Part shown: piece by piece, positions 27,396 through 36,187 of the stretch
Layout: each line of letters opens with the position of its first letter
Numbering within the stretch: the stretch's first letter is position 1
Assembly: GCF_040373385.1 (NCBI RefSeq)
Contig: NZ_JBDXXH010000009.1
Coordinates: 124,001-188,000, forward strand
Direction: 5' to 3'
DNA: 64,000 bases
Origin: Nitratidesulfovibrio sp.
GTDB taxonomy: Bacteria > Desulfobacterota > Desulfovibrionia > Desulfovibrionales > Desulfovibrionaceae
Made by a program: the position numbers and the translations under genes
Notes under the pieces: generated by a model
Database searches by the model: none
Told to the model about the DNA's origin: nothing
Seen by the model: the letters and a program-made list of their open reading frames with translations, nothing else

Positions 27396-29780
27396 ATGAT
27401 AGATTATCGAAACGAACTGAATCCCGCCCAGTATCAGGCCGCCACCACCCTGGAAGGCCCCGTGCTGGTCATTGCCGGTGCGGGCAGCGGCAAGACGCGC
27501 ACCATCGTCTACCGGCTGGCCAATCTGGTGGAGCAGGGCGTGCCCGCCTCGGCCATCCTGCTGCTTACCTTCACCCGCAAATCCGCCCGCGAAATGCTGC
27601 ACCGGGCCGGGCGGCTGCTGGAACACAGCGCCACCGCTGCCGTGCATGGCGGGGTGCACGGGGTCACCGGGGTGCAGGGCGGCACCTTTCACGCCTTTGC
27701 CTATTCGGTGCTGCGCCAGTTTCGCCCCTCGGGCTACGAGGCGGGCGACCTTACCGTCATGGACGGGGCGGACATCGTGGATGCGGTGCGCCACTGCAAG
27801 GACAATCTGGGCATCGGCAAGGGCGACCGGTCCTTCCCGCGCACCCAGAACATCGTGGGGCTCATCAGCAAGTCCCGCAACAAGGAACTGGACATCGACG
27901 AGGTGATCCGGCGCGAGGCGTTCCACCTGCTGGTGCACGTCGAAGGCATAGGCCGCATTGCCGCCGCCTACCACGCCTACCGCCGCGAGCACGGGCTGCT
28001 GGACTACGACGACCTGCTCTTCGAACTGGAGCGTCTGCTGCGCGAACGGGCCGACGTGCTGGACTGGTGCCGCGCCAAGTTCCGCTACATCATGGTGGAC
28101 GAATACCAGGACACCAACCTGGTGCAGGCCCGGCTGGTGCACCTGCTGGCGGGCGAGGGCGGCAACATCATGGCCGTGGGCGACGACGCCCAGTCCATCT
28201 ACGCCTTTCGCGGGGCGGACGTGCGCAACATCCTGGATTTCCCCAAGCTGTTCCCCGCCGCGCAGATCATCAAGCTGGAAGAAAACTACCGCTCGGTGCA
28301 GCCGGTGCTGGACCTGACCAACGCCATCCTGGCGGAGGCCCCGCAGGCCTACCGCAAGAAGCTGTTCGCCGCGCGCGAAGGGGGCGACAGGCCGCAGGTG
28401 GTGCGCCCGCTCAGCGACCTGACCCAGGCTTCGCTGGTGGTCTCGCGCATCGTGGAATTTCTGCGCAGCTACCCGCCGCACGACATTGCCGTGCTGTTCC
28501 GGGCGGGGTACCAATCGTACCACGTGGAAGTGCAGCTGAACAAACTGGGCGTGAAGTTCCGCAAGTACGGCGGGCTGCGCTACTCAGAGGCGGCCCACGT
28601 CAAGGACGTACTGTCCTACGCGCGCCTCGTGCTGAACCCGCTGGACCTGCCCGCATTCCAGCGCATTGCCGCCATGTCCAAGGGCGTGGGGCCAAAGACC
28701 ACCCTGAAGCTGTACGACGTGGCCCGGCTGGGCAACCCGGAGGCCACCAGCCGCGCCTGCCTGCGCTACCCCGAGCTGCGCGCGGACCTCGACCTGCTGG
28801 ACGGCCTGCGCAAGCGCCCGCACACGCCCACCTCGCTGCTCGAAGAAGTGATGGAGCACTACAAGCCGCGCATGGAGGCCGCCTTCCCCGACGACTGGCC
28901 GCGCAGGCAGCAGGGGCTGGAGCAACTGCTCCAGATTGCCGCCTCGTACCGCGATCTGGACCTGTTCATCTCCGACCTGTCGCTGGAAGACCCCGGCGAG
29001 GAAGAGGAAAACCGCGACAGCGTGGTGCTGTCCACCATCCATTCGGCCAAGGGGCTGGAGTGGGGTGCGGTGCTGCTGATCGACCTTGTGGAAGAGCGTT
29101 TTCCCTCGCGCCACGCCATTGCCCGCGCCGAAGACTTCGAGGAAGAGCGGCGGCTGATGTACGTGGCCTGTACCCGCGCCCGCGACCACCTGTGTCTGTT
29201 CGTGCCCGCCAGCCTGTACAGCCGGGGCGACGGCGGCAACCAGCCTGCCGTGCCCAGCCCCTTTGTGCGCGAACTGCCCGCCCATCTGTTTGACGAGATG
29301 CACGAAAGCTATTCCGGTGGATTGATGCGCCGCGATGTGCAGAACGGACAAGTTGCTCAAAGGGGGGCGGGCTTTGGCGGCGGCAGGAGCGGAGTGGGTG
29401 GCGGCGGTTTTGCACAGGGGGGGCGTTTTGATGGCGCGCCCGGCATTCCCCGTCCGCCCATGTTCGCGGAAGGGACCACGCCGGGCAGGGCCGGGGGGGG
29501 CGCAGGCCGCCCGCTGCCGCCGACGGCGTACCCCGGCGGTACGCAAGGTGGCGGGCAATCCGGCGGCCAGCCCGGCCCGCAATCCGGGCCTGGCGCTGCC
29601 GCGCCCTCGCCGCTGTCGGGCGGCAGCGCCCCGGCGGGCCAGTGCGGCTACTGCACCCACCGCATCTTCGGGCGTGGCAAGATCGTGCAGCACGTGCCGC
29701 CCGACAAGTACCGCGTGAACTTTCCCGGTTTCGGCCTCAAGGTGATCATGGCCGAATACCTGACGCTGGAATCCGACTGA
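27396..29780 (+). CDS. UvrD/Rep-family superfamily 1 DNA helicase
   Basis: A 794-residue helicase. Motif Ia/I: AGAGSGKTRT (about 27-36); motif II: VDEYQDTN (about 231-238); motif III-like GDDAQSIYAFRGA; motif V/VI: STIHSAKGLEWGAV and VACTRARDHLCLF. After the helicase core comes a Gly/Arg/Pro-rich linker (about 648-746) and a C-terminal segment with CGYCTHRIFGRGKI that resembles the Tudor-like tail of PcrA/UvrD, which binds RNA polymerase. Role: 3'-5' unwinding in repair or transcription-coupled processes. No strong ribosome-binding site before ATG 27396. Confidence 0.92.
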   Translation: MIDYRNELNPAQYQAATTLEGPVLVIAGAGSGKTRTIVYRLANLVEQGVPASAILLLTFTRKSAREMLHRAGRLLEHSATAAVHGGVHGVTGVQGGTFHAFAYSVLRQFRPSGYEAGDLTVMDGADIVDAVRHCKDNLGIGKGDRSFPRTQNIVGLISKSRNKELDIDEVIRREAFHLLVHVEGIGRIAAAYHAYRREHGLLDYDDLLFELERLLRERADVLDWCRAKFRYIMVDEYQDTNLVQARLVHLLAGEGGNIMAVGDDAQSIYAFRGADVRNILDFPKLFPAAQIIKLEENYRSVQPVLDLTNAILAEAPQAYRKKLFAAREGGDRPQVVRPLSDLTQASLVVSRIVEFLRSYPPHDIAVLFRAGYQSYHVEVQLNKLGVKFRKYGGLRYSEAAHVKDVLSYARLVLNPLDLPAFQRIAAMSKGVGPKTTLKLYDVARLGNPEATSRACLRYPELRADLDLLDGLRKRPHTPTSLLEEVMEHYKPRMEAAFPDDWPRRQQGLEQLLQIAASYRDLDLFISDLSLEDPGEEEENRDSVVLSTIHSAKGLEWGAVLLIDLVEERFPSRHAIARAEDFEEERRLMYVACTRARDHLCLFVPASLYSRGDGGNQPAVPSPFVRELPAHLFDEMHESYSGGLMRRDVQNGQVAQRGAGFGGGRSGVGGGGFAQGGRFDGAPGIPRPPMFAEGTTPGRAGGGAGRPLPPTAYPGGTQGGGQSGGQPGPQSGPGAAAPSPLSGGSAPAGQCGYCTHRIFGRGKIVQHVPPDKYRVNFPGFGLKVIMAEYLTLESD

Positions 29781-29926
29781 CGCGGGCAGCGCAGCCGCGC
29801 GCCGTCCTGGCTGACAGCATGGCCGGCGGCGTGACGGATGCCGCCCGTCCTGAAGGCGCAGGCGAGGCGGCAAGTTGCCGCCAGCACCGCAGGGGCGTTC
29901 AAAAGTACATCCGCAGGAGCCTTCGC

Positions 29927-31036
29927 ATGACCCGGCTTGCCTCAGAGGACGATTTCCTCGCCGCCATCGACCGCCACTTCACCAATGCCCACTCCCACCT
30001 GTGTGTGGGGCGCGGCGACGACTGTGCCGTCATCGCCTGCCCGCCGCGCATGGCCGTGAGCACCGACCTGTTCAACGAGCACAGCCACTTCCGCACCAGC
30101 TACTTCCGTCCCGGCGACATCGGCCACAAGGCCCTGGCCGTGAACATCAGCGACCTTGCCGCCTGCGGCGCGCGCCCGTTGGGTTTCAGTCTGGCGCTCG
30201 CCGCGCCCGCCGACCTTTCGCGCGAGTTCTGCGACGAAATGCTGGCCGCCATGGCCGCGCTGGCCCGTGAGCACGACATGGCCCTGTCCGGCGGCGACCT
30301 GACTCGGGGCGATGCCCTGTCCCTGTGCCTCACCGTGTGGGGCGGCCCCGCGCCGCGTTCGGCCCATGCGGGCATCATGGCGGGCGGCGGGCCGGAGGGT
30401 GGGGAGAGCGGGGCGACTGTTGCCGCTGGCGGCAGCGAGTCCACCGGAGGTCAGTCGCACCCCGCCACCGGGGGATCGTCGCCCTTTCTGCGCCGGGGCG
30501 GTTGCCAGCCGGGCGATCACCTGTTTCTTGTGGGGCGCGTGGGGCTGGCCCGCGTGGGGCTGCTGGCGCTGGAAAGCATGGGGCCCGAGGCCGCGCGCCT
30601 GTACCCCGAGGCCTGCCGCGCCCATTTGCGCCCGCGTCCGCAGGTGGCGGCGGGGCTGGCACTGGCGGCCATCTGCGGTACCGGCGATGCGCGCATCGCG
30701 CTCATGGACGTGTCCGACGGCCTCGCGCGCGACCTGCCCCGGCTCATCGGCGCGGACCGGGGCAGCGGCCTTGGCGCGGAACTGGCCATGGACCCGGAAA
30801 CCCTGCCCGATGAGGTGCGCGCCTACGCTCTGGCCAACGACCTGGACCCCGTGGACATGGCCTTCACCGGCGGCGAGGACTACGCCCTGCTGGGCTGCTG
30901 CCGCCCGGCCATGTTCGACGCGGTGCGCGCCGCCGTGCCCGGATTGATCCCGCTGGGGCAGGTCAGCGCCGATGGCGTGGTGCTGGTCAACGGCGATTTG
31001 CCCGCGTCCGTCGGGTTCGACCATTTTTCGGGGTAA
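29927..31036 (+). CDS. thiL: Thiamine-monophosphate kinase
   Basis: A 369-residue ThiL/PurM-fold kinase that makes thiamine diphosphate from the monophosphate. N-terminal ATP/Mg region: GRGDDCAVI (about 28-36) and STDLFNEHSHF; then HKALAVNISDLAACGARP, SGGDLTRGD, MDVSDGLARDL and FTGGEDYALL, all in family order. A Gly/Ser-rich insertion of about 50 residues (143-192) interrupts the middle. CAGGAG upstream fixes ATG 29927. No other thiamine genes are adjacent; ThiL is often isolated. Confidence 0.9.
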   Translation: MTRLASEDDFLAAIDRHFTNAHSHLCVGRGDDCAVIACPPRMAVSTDLFNEHSHFRTSYFRPGDIGHKALAVNISDLAACGARPLGFSLALAAPADLSREFCDEMLAAMAALAREHDMALSGGDLTRGDALSLCLTVWGGPAPRSAHAGIMAGGGPEGGESGATVAAGGSESTGGQSHPATGGSSPFLRRGGCQPGDHLFLVGRVGLARVGLLALESMGPEAARLYPEACRAHLRPRPQVAAGLALAAICGTGDARIALMDVSDGLARDLPRLIGADRGSGLGAELAMDPETLPDEVRAYALANDLDPVDMAFTGGEDYALLGCCRPAMFDAVRAAVPGLIPLGQVSADGVVLVNGDLPASVGFDHFSG

Positions 31037-31083
31037 GAGCCGGGGCGAGTTTTTTGGGACGCCTCCGGCGGCCAAGGACGGCA

Positions 31084-31143
31084 GCCGTTATGCGAGGTTT
31101 CGAGCATTGCCCTAGCCGTTGGTGAGCGAAGCGAACCTTACGG
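31084..31143 (+). repeat. Interspersed hairpin repeat, copies A1 and A2
   Basis: Copy A1 (31084-31110) starts CCGTTATGCGAGG and is truncated; A2 (31116-31143) runs CCGTTGGTGAGCGAAGCG to ACCTTACGG. Both are in the same orientation and match the repeat family at 34.0 and 60.9 kb: conserved ends CCGTTA...TTACGG with a GC-rich stem-loop between, followed by GGAtrGgGACCGCAG. They fill the gap after thiL. Confidence 0.75.
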
Positions 31144-31280
31144 ATAGGGACCGCAGCGCGCGGATGGCGATCGTAAAGCGGCTGTGCCCCTTGGAACCCC
31201 ATTGGGGTTGTGTTGCTGGAGTGTTTATACATTTTATGGTGTTACTGTCGCAACAGGCGGGCAATCAAGGAGCGGAACGT

Positions 31281-32423
31281 ATGGACACCACCCTGCGGCC
31301 CATCGGCGTCATCGTGTCGTCGCTTACCGATCTTTCGCAGTGCCCCAAGCAGGGCGACGAAGGCGCGCCCGAGGCGTGGGTGAAGATTGCCGCACCCTAC
31401 GTGCCCGGTCTGGACACCCTGAAGCCGGGCCTGTCCCTGACCCTGCTCACCTGGCTGCACCGCGCCGATCGCGACGTGTTGTCCGTGCACCCGCGCGGTG
31501 ACACGCGCCGCCCCAAACGGGGCGTGTTCAACACCCGTTCGCCCGCCCGGCCCAACCCGGTGGGCCTGCACGAGGTGCGTCTGCTGGAGTTGATGCCCGG
31601 CGGGGACGGTTCCATGCGCCTGCGCGTGGCCCCGCTGGAGGCGCTGGACGGCACGCCGGTCATCGACATCAAGACCTCGTACCGGCAGCGACAGCCGGAT
31701 GCGGCGCCCGAAAGTGCGGGCGGAGAGATCGGTAATACGGATCGTGCGACGAATCGTACTATGAATGGTAGTGCAAACAGCAGTGTTTCCGTACACGCAG
31801 TCTCCGGTTCCGCCCCTTCACCGTGGGGAGAGGGCATCCCCGACGGCCACGCCGACGAATTGCGGCGCATCTGCCTGCGTGGCTGGCAGCGCGGCCTGTA
31901 TTCCGGGTTCAACGGCAACGCCAGCCTGCGCATCGGCTCGGCCTGCCTGCTGACCTGCTCCGGCGCAGCCAAAGGCGACCTTGGCCCCGGCGACCTCGCG
32001 CTGGTGGACATCGCCACCGGGGCGGTGCTGGCCGGGGGCAAGCCCTCGTCCGAAGGGGCCATGCATCTGGCCATCTACCGCGCCCGGCCCGACGCCATGG
32101 CCGTGGTGCATACCCACCCGCCGCAGTTGCTGGCGCTTGGTACGCTGGTTCCGCCTGACGACATGCTGCATCTGCCCATCTACGAATCGGAGCTGCTGCG
32201 CGGGCAACTGGGCTTCGCGCCTGCCCACGCCCCCGGCACGCAGGAACTGGCCGATGCCGTGGCGTCGGCAGCCGCCAGCCGCGACGCGGTGTGGATGGAA
32301 CGCCACGGCCTGTGCTGCATCGGGGCGTCCGCCGCCCGCGCCCTGGCCCTGGCCGAGGAACTGGAGCATCTGGCCGGGGTGCAGTTGGCGGTGCTGTCGG
32401 CCCACGCCAAGGTACGGGGCTGA
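31281..32423 (+). CDS. Fusion: TrmO-type tRNA methyltransferase domain + class II aldolase/adducin domain
   Basis: A 380-residue two-domain protein. Residues 5-136 match TrmO/TsaA (UPF0066): [39 protein letters not shown], then [13 protein letters not shown]; TrmO uses SAM to methylate t6A37 of tRNA-Thr. Residues 137-188 are a polar Asn/Ser-rich linker. Residues 190-375 are a class II aldolase/adducin domain with catalytic Glu258 (KPSSEG), zinc ligands His277 and His279 (VVHTHPP) and His342 (MERHGL), all present. So both domains look active. CAAGGAG lies seven bases before ATG 31281. Each domain's own substrate, and why they are joined, are unknown. Confidence 0.85.
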   Translation: MDTTLRPIGVIVSSLTDLSQCPKQGDEGAPEAWVKIAAPYVPGLDTLKPGLSLTLLTWLHRADRDVLSVHPRGDTRRPKRGVFNTRSPARPNPVGLHEVRLLELMPGGDGSMRLRVAPLEALDGTPVIDIKTSYRQRQPDAAPESAGGEIGNTDRATNRTMNGSANSSVSVHAVSGSAPSPWGEGIPDGHADELRRICLRGWQRGLYSGFNGNASLRIGSACLLTCSGAAKGDLGPGDLALVDIATGAVLAGGKPSSEGAMHLAIYRARPDAMAVVHTHPPQLLALGTLVPPDDMLHLPIYESELLRGQLGFAPAHAPGTQELADAVASAAASRDAVWMERHGLCCIGASAARALALAEELEHLAGVQLAVLSAHAKVRG

Positions 32424-32635
32424 GAGAGGCCTGCGACACCCCTTGCGGGGCCTTCACCCGCTTCGCCGCCTTGCATCCGTCACACGGAACGGCTAGATTC
32501 GCCACCTTGCGGCCATGCATGGGGCAAACGCGGTGTCCGCCGTCGTCTGCCACCGCGCAGGCCGCGCCTTTGCAACCTTTTTGGGGCCTTACCCCGCAAC
32601 CCCCCTGGGGATTCCCCCGCGCGAGGACATCGCAC

Positions 32636-33037
32636 ATGGCTCAGGCTTCCGACGCCGCACAAGGCTTCCGCCCCGATTTCGCGAAGATGAATGGTCTCGT
32701 GCCCGCCATCGCCCAGTGCGCCGCCACCGGCGAAGTGCTGATGATGGCCTGGATGAACGAAGAAGCATGGGACGCCACCCTCGCCACCGGCGAGGCGCAT
32801 TACTTCAGCCGCAGCCGTGGCCGGTTGTGGCACAAGGGCGGTACGTCGGGCCATACCCAGCATATCAAGGCCGTGCGCCTGGACTGCGACAGCGACACCG
32901 TGTTGCTGCTCGTGGAACAGAAGGGCGGCGCGGCCTGCCATGAAGGGTACCGTAGCTGTTTCTACCGAGAGCTTACGGCCGGAGAACCCGTCATCTGCTC
33001 GCCCCGCGTGTTCGACCCCAAGGAGGTCTACAAATAA
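32636..33037 (+). CDS. hisI: Phosphoribosyl-AMP cyclohydrolase
   Basis: A 133-residue monofunctional HisI, opening the purine-derived ring of PR-AMP in histidine synthesis. Signature: [30 protein letters not shown], then the metal-binding RLDCDSD and [11 protein letters not shown] cysteines. There is no HisE domain. GAGGAC precedes the ATG. The stop overlaps the hisG start as TAATG. Confidence 0.94.
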   Translation: MAQASDAAQGFRPDFAKMNGLVPAIAQCAATGEVLMMAWMNEEAWDATLATGEAHYFSRSRGRLWHKGGTSGHTQHIKAVRLDCDSDTVLLLVEQKGGAACHEGYRSCFYRELTAGEPVICSPRVFDPKEVYK

Positions 33038-33918
33038 TGTCCGGCGCCAACATGCTGAAGATCGGCATTCCCAAGGGCTCGCTCGAAGAAGCCACCGTGA
33101 ACCTGTTCGCCCGCTCCGGGTGGAAGATTCGCAAGCATCACCGCAACTACTTTCCGGAAATCAACGACCCGGAACTGACCGCGCGCCTTTGCCGGGTGCA
33201 GGAAATTCCCCGCTACCTCGAAGACGGCGTGCTCGACGTGGGGCTGACCGGCAAGGACTGGCTGCTGGAAACCGGGGCCGACGTGGTCACCGTGTCTGAC
33301 CTCATCTACTCCAAGGTCAGCAACCGCCCGGCCCGCTGGGTGCTGGCCGTGGCCGGTGATTCGCCCTACGTGCGGCCGGAAGACCTCGCCGGGTGCACCA
33401 TCGCCACCGAACTGCTGGGCGTTACCCGCCGCTACTTCGAGGACGCGGGCATCCCCGTCAAGGTGCAGTATTCCTGGGGCGCCACAGAGGCCAAGGTGGT
33501 CGAAGGCCTGGCCGACGCCATCGTCGAGGTCACCGAAACCGGCACCACCATCAAGGCCCACGGCCTGCGCATCATCGCCGAAGTGCTGCTGACCAACACC
33601 GTGCTCATCGCGGGCAAGGCCGCCTGGGCCGACCCGTGGAAGCGCGCCAAGATCGAGCAGATCGACCTGTTGCTGCAAGGCGCGCTGCGCGCCGATTCGC
33701 TGGTGGGCCTGAAGATGAACGTGCCCGCCCACAACCTGGATGCCGTGCTCGACCAACTGCCCAGCCTCAATTCGCCCACCGTGGCCGGGCTGCGCGACAG
33801 CACCTGGTACGCGGTGGAAATCGTGGTGGAAAACGACCTTGTGCGCGACCTCATCCCGCGCCTGCGCTCCGCCGGTGCCGAAGGCATCATCGAGTATTCG
33901 CTGAACAAGGTTATTTAA
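33037..33918 (+). CDS. hisG: ATP phosphoribosyltransferase, long form
   Basis: A 293-residue HisG_L enzyme, the first and feedback-regulated step of histidine synthesis. N-lobe LKIGIPKGSLEEATVNLFARSGWKI, phosphoribosyl-pyrophosphate loop region ATEAKVVEGLADAIVEVTETGTTI, and a C-terminal ACT-like regulatory domain (about 220-293) that makes HisZ unnecessary. AAGGAGG is seven bases before ATG 33037, within the hisI end. A second in-frame ATG at 33052 is possible. Other his genes are not in the window. Confidence 0.94.
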   Translation: MSGANMLKIGIPKGSLEEATVNLFARSGWKIRKHHRNYFPEINDPELTARLCRVQEIPRYLEDGVLDVGLTGKDWLLETGADVVTVSDLIYSKVSNRPARWVLAVAGDSPYVRPEDLAGCTIATELLGVTRRYFEDAGIPVKVQYSWGATEAKVVEGLADAIVEVTETGTTIKAHGLRIIAEVLLTNTVLIAGKAAWADPWKRAKIEQIDLLLQGALRADSLVGLKMNVPAHNLDAVLDQLPSLNSPTVAGLRDSTWYAVEIVVENDLVRDLIPRLRSAGAEGIIEYSLNKVI

Positions 33919-33940
33919 CCCAACAGAAAAGAGAAATATC

Positions 33941-34082
33941 GGGGAGGGGACCTTTTGCGGCAGCCGTTAGACGAGCGCATCGCGCGAGTCTTACGGATGG
34001 CGACCGCAGAGCGAAAAGGGTCTCCCTCCCCGGACCCCGCTTTGCTGTCCTCATCCGTAATGCTCGAAGACTCGCATAACGG
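33941..34082. repeat. Interspersed hairpin repeat, copies B1 and B2, with long outer stem
   Basis: B1 (core 33964-33996) folds as CCGTTAGAC-GA-GCGC-ATC-GCGC-GA-GTCTTACGG. It sits inside a further inverted repeat (33941-33960 with 34011-34031, G-rich against C-rich), giving one long imperfect hairpin of about 90 bases right after hisG. B2 (core 34055-34082) is in the opposite orientation. The whole could act as the hisG terminator or an mRNA-stabilising structure. Confidence 0.7.
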
Positions 34083-34204
34083 CTGAGGCTCCCCCCTAAA
34101 AACTGCCACTGCGGCGGTCAGTCTGGATATAAAAGGCAGGGGCCTCGCAGTGGTTCTGGACATTTGCCCCTGTGTGAAAGGGGCCGTCCGCCGGAGGCCG
34201 TCCC

Positions 34205-35137
34205 ATGCCCGCACATCCGTTCCTGCCCCGCGAACTCTACGGCATCATCGGCCATCCCCTCGGCCATACCATGAGCCCCCTGCTGCACAACTGGGGCTTC
34301 GGCCTGCTGGACATCCCCGCCGTGTACATGGCCTGGCCGCTGGAGCCGGGCCGCGTGGGCGACTTCATCACCGCCGTGCGCACCCTGCCCATACGCGGGG
34401 CCAGCGTCACCATTCCCCACAAGCAAACCGTGCTGCCCCTGCTGGACGGCATCAGCGAACGCGCCCGCGCCGTGGGCGCGGTGAACACCCTGTACTGGCA
34501 CGACGGCCAGTTGCTGGGCGGAAACACCGACGTTACCGGTTTTCTGGCCCCCCTGCGCCAGCGCGCGGCAACAGGGTGGCGGTGCGAAAAGGCACTGGTG
34601 CTGGGCAACGGCGGCGCGGCCCGCGCCGTGCTGGCCGGTCTGCGCGAGCTTGGCCCCGCTGGTGAAGGCGTGGTGGGCACGGTGGCCGTTACCGGGCGCA
34701 ACGCGGAAAAGGCTGCCCCGCTGGCCGCCGAATTCGGCGTGGAAGTGGTGGACTGGGATGCCCGCGCCGCCTGGGGCGCGGATCTGGTGATCAATACTAC
34801 CCCCATGGGCATGTCCGGCGAGCGGCAGGGCGACACCGCCTTCCCCGCGCAGGGTTTTGCGGCTGTCGGGGCGGGACGGCGCGGTCTGGCCTACGACCTT
34901 GTCTACAATCCATTGCGCACCCGCTTTCTGTCCGAGGCCGCCGAAGCGGGCTGGGATATGCAGGACGGCCTGGCCATGTTCGTGGAGCAGGGCCGCGAAC
35001 AGTTCCGCCTGTGGACCGGGCTGGAACTGCCCGCCGAAGGCGCGCGCACCCTGGTTGCCGTGGCGCTGGGACTGGGCGACGTGGCCGTGGGCCGCGTCTG
35101 TGGTCAGTGCGCATTGCCCGGTGTGGGCAAAGGGTAG
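34205..35137 (+). CDS. aroE: Shikimate dehydrogenase
   Basis: A 310-residue AroE: substrate-binding YGIIGHPLGHTMSPLLHN (about 12-29), catalytic Lys in VTIPHKQTV, Asp in GGNTDVTGF, and the NADP loop GNGGAARAV. A second conserved block, YDLVYNPLRTRFL, is present. Reduces 3-dehydroshikimate in the aromatic amino-acid pathway. C-terminal 25 residues extend past the usual end and contain CGQC. No strong ribosome-binding site is visible. It is followed 3 bases later by the deacetylase gene. Confidence 0.93.
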   Translation: MPAHPFLPRELYGIIGHPLGHTMSPLLHNWGFGLLDIPAVYMAWPLEPGRVGDFITAVRTLPIRGASVTIPHKQTVLPLLDGISERARAVGAVNTLYWHDGQLLGGNTDVTGFLAPLRQRAATGWRCEKALVLGNGGAARAVLAGLRELGPAGEGVVGTVAVTGRNAEKAAPLAAEFGVEVVDWDARAAWGADLVINTTPMGMSGERQGDTAFPAQGFAAVGAGRRGLAYDLVYNPLRTRFLSEAAEAGWDMQDGLAMFVEQGREQFRLWTGLELPAEGARTLVAVALGLGDVAVGRVCGQCALPGVGKG

Positions 35138-35140
35138 CCC

Positions 35141-36187
35141 GTGACCGCCGCTGGCGTGCCGGGGCGCATCGCGCCGTGGACCGTGGCGGGCCGAATGCCC
35201 CTGCCCGCGCGCATCGCTTCTTGGTGTCCTTTGCCGTTCTGTGCAGCGTTGCCCGGCCATGGCCGAGCAGACTGCCGCGCGCGGTGCCTGCCCGTTCTGT
35301 TGATCGTGCTGCTGTTCCTGCTGTGCGCGCCAAGCGCAGATGCTGCGGGAATCGGCAGCGCGGCGGAACCGGCGCTTGCCGCGCTGTCCCTGCCGGAACT
35401 GACGGCGCGCCTTGCGGCCCGGTACGGCGGTCAGCAGCCCTCCCGGTGGGGGCCTGCCCTGCCTGGCACGCTCACCCGCCTGCCCGTGTCTGGCACCTCC
35501 GGCACATCCGGCACATCCGGCACATCCGGCACATCTGGCACCTCCGGCGCTCCCAAAACCGGGCCGGTCACCGTGGCCCTGACATTCGACGCCTGCGGCG
35601 GCGGGTATGATGGGTCCATCATTGCCCTGCTGCGCGAACTGCGCGTGCCCGCAACCCTGTTTCTGGCCGGGCCGTGGCTTGCCGCCCACCCCGCCGAAGC
35701 CGCAGATCTTGCCGCCGACCCGCTGTTCGAGATCGCCAATCATGGCGCGCGGCACCGCCCCGCCTCGGTGGCCGGGTGCATCGCCTACGGTATCCGGGGC
35801 ACCCGGTCCGTGGCTGAATTCGTGGACGAGGTGGAATCCAACGCCCGGCGCCTGGCCGTTCTTACGGGGGGGCGCCCGCGTTTCTACCGGGCCGCCACCC
35901 TGTTCTGCGACGAGGTGGCCGTGCGCATTGCGGCGGACCTTGGCCAGACCGTTGCCGGATGCTCCGTGGCGGCGGACGCCGGGGCCACGCTGCCCGCGCC
36001 TGCCGTTGCCCGCAACCTGCTGGCCGCCCGCAACGGCGACATCCTGCTGCTGCACATGAACAAGCCGAAAGCGGGTAGCGGCGCGGGGCTGCGCGCGGCC
36101 CTGCCGGAACTGCTGCGGCGCGGGGTGCGCTTCGTGCGCCTGTCGGATGCGGTGCCCGATGCAGCGGGGTCTGCGGGGGGGCAGTGA
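35141..36187 (+). CDS. Polysaccharide deacetylase (NodB family), secreted or membrane-anchored
   Basis: A 348-residue protein. A hydrophobic segment near residues 50-66 (LLIVLLFLLCAPSADA) acts as signal or anchor. The NodB catalytic domain (about 145-335) has motif 1 TFDACGGG and motif 2 NHGARHRP; metal ligands are partly as in the family (one Asp of the usual pair is Ala-Cys). A Thr-Ser-Gly tandem repeat of six 9-base units precedes it. It would remove acetyl groups from a cell-wall or surface polymer. Start GTG 35141 lies 3 bases after aroE; ATG 35195 is an alternative. Confidence 0.78.
   Translation: MTAAGVPGRIAPWTVAGRMPLPARIASWCPLPFCAALPGHGRADCRARCLPVLLIVLLFLLCAPSADAAGIGSAAEPALAALSLPELTARLAARYGGQQPSRWGPALPGTLTRLPVSGTSGTSGTSGTSGTSGTSGAPKTGPVTVALTFDACGGGYDGSIIALLRELRVPATLFLAGPWLAAHPAEAADLAADPLFEIANHGARHRPASVAGCIAYGIRGTRSVAEFVDEVESNARRLAVLTGGRPRFYRAATLFCDEVAVRIAADLGQTVAGCSVAADAGATLPAPAVARNLLAARNGDILLLHMNKPKAGSGAGLRAALPELLRRGVRFVRLSDAVPDAAGSAGGQ
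35492..35545 (+). repeat. Six tandem 9-bp units in the deacetylase gene
   Basis: Units of GGCAC(A/C)TC(C/T), in frame, encode (Gly-Thr-Ser)n. The middle three are identical, so copy number may vary between strains by whole codons. Confidence 0.85.

Noticed and set aside
35492..35545. CRISPR-like array
   Set aside because: Units are 9 bases, contiguous and in frame within a coding region; no spacers. The arrays near 3100 and 7157 also lack spacers.
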